From assembly GCA_023135505.1 (NCBI GenBank), contig JAGLTA010000082.1:1-5963 (forward strand): DNA of 5,963 nucleotides. Reading direction: 5' to 3'. Below the pieces are notes generated by a model. The model saw nothing but the letters and a program-made list of their open reading frames with translations, made no database searches and had not been told where the DNA came from. A program made the position numbers and the translations under genes. The DNA is from Candidatus Parcubacteria bacterium. Lineage in GTDB: Bacteria; Patescibacteriota; Patescibacteriia; JAACEG01. How positions within the stretch are numbered: the stretch's first letter is position 1; every line of letters starts with the position of its first letter. Of this stretch, positions 5,723-5,963 are shown in pieces.

Positions 5723-5757
5723 GACATCTGATATCCGGCATCCGATATCCGGCATGG
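5723..5757 (+). repeat. 7-bp tandem repeat array 5 in 16S helix 6, right arm
   Basis: The units are GACATCT, GATATCC, GGCATCC, GATATCC and GGCATGG, a degenerate heptamer series with a clear 14-bp sub-period (GATATCCGGCATSS). It is complementary to array 4 at most positions and forms the 3' strand of the enlarged V1 hairpin. Confidence 0.8.
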
Positions 5758-5963
5758 CGAACGGGTGCGTAACACATTGGTAATCTGCCCCAAAGACGAG
5801 GATAATCTGCCGAAAGGCGGGATAATACTCGATATGTTTAAGTAATATAAATTATTTAAATAAAGTTTCGACGCTTTGGGATGAGCCTATGGCTTATCAG
5901 TTTGTTGGTGGGGTAAAAGCCTACCAAGACTATGACGAGTAGCGGGTGTGAGAGCATGACCCG

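Larger units (their letters stand above)
5604..5963 (+). rRNA. rrs: 16S ribosomal RNA, 5' part (cut off by the window end)
   Basis: The conserved 5' segment AGAGTTTGATCC begins at 5611, equivalent to E. coli position 8, which puts the mature end near 5604. Further landmarks are GAACGCTGGCGG (5634-5645), CATGCAAGTCG (5657-5667), GGCGAACGGGTGCGTAACAC (5756-5775), GGGATGAGCCTATGG (from 5878) and GTTGGTGGGGTAA (from 5904). The sequence stops at about E. coli position 305. Helix 6 (V1) is replaced by a long hairpin built from 7-bp repeats (5669-5755). An AT-only-type hairpin in V2 (5837-5860, 10 pairs with one wobble, loop ATAA) matches the tip of helix 10. The wording suggests a Patescibacteria-like 16S; the phylum should be treated as tentative. 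Position 21 (E. coli) is A rather than the usual G, and helix 1 pairing is kept. Confidence 0.95.

Noticed and set aside
5674..5757. CRISPR-like array in front of or within 16S
   Set aside because: Units are 7 bp with no spacers, and the two blocks are inverted complements forming one rRNA hairpin.
5604..5963. Group I intron or other insertion in the visible 16S part
   Set aside because: Apart from the helix 6 expansion, conserved 16S segments follow each other at normal spacing; later introns could lie beyond the window.

Overview
The window looks like a piece of chromosome from an uncultivated, AT-rich bacterium. The most likely source is the Candidate Phyla Radiation (Patescibacteria), possibly Parcubacteria-like. 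This rests on the start of a 16S rRNA gene with wording I associate with that group (GGGTGAACGCTGGCGG, CTAAGGCATGCAAGTC), low GC, weak or absent Shine-Dalgarno sites, and a zinc-containing, archaeal/eukaryote-like isoleucyl-tRNA synthetase. The placement is inference from a 360-nt 16S fragment. The standard genetic code fits: TAG, TAA and TGA each close one gene and Trp is always TGG.

Layout, all on the + strand. (1) Positions 1-3557: the 3' part of ileS, 1184 codons visible, with its 5' end (including the HIGH motif) left of the window. The enzyme is unusual. A complete Nudix hydrolase domain is inserted where the CP1 editing domain begins, a rhodanese domain is fused to the C-terminus, and three 35-nt blocks of 7-bp tandem repeats sit in frame inside the gene. 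One block separates two cysteines that appear to belong to a zinc knuckle. (2) Positions 3558-3684: a spacer with a weak terminator-like hairpin and a good extended -10 promoter. (3) Positions 3685-5422: a two-gene restriction-modification unit, an HNH endonuclease followed by a beta-class amino-methyltransferase, overlapping by 11 nt. (4) Positions 5423-5603: an rRNA leader with a strong-looking promoter, a hairpin at the predicted 5' end of the transcript, a boxA-like element and a palindrome across the 16S 5' end. (5) About 5604-5963: the first ~300 E. coli-equivalent positions of 16S rRNA.

The signal that links the window is the 7-bp repeat family. The same kind of heptamer array, about five units or 35 nt, occurs three times in ileS and twice in the 16S gene. 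In the 16S gene the two arrays are diverged inverted copies. They fold against each other into a hairpin of about 41 base-pair positions that replaces the tip of helix 6 (V1). One repeat family thus appears to have been tolerated both as protein linker and as rRNA expansion segment. The Nudix-rhodanese-IleRS architecture is the second main point of interest. The restriction-modification pair looks like an ordinary self-contained cassette, although its place between ileS and the rRNA promoter is notable.
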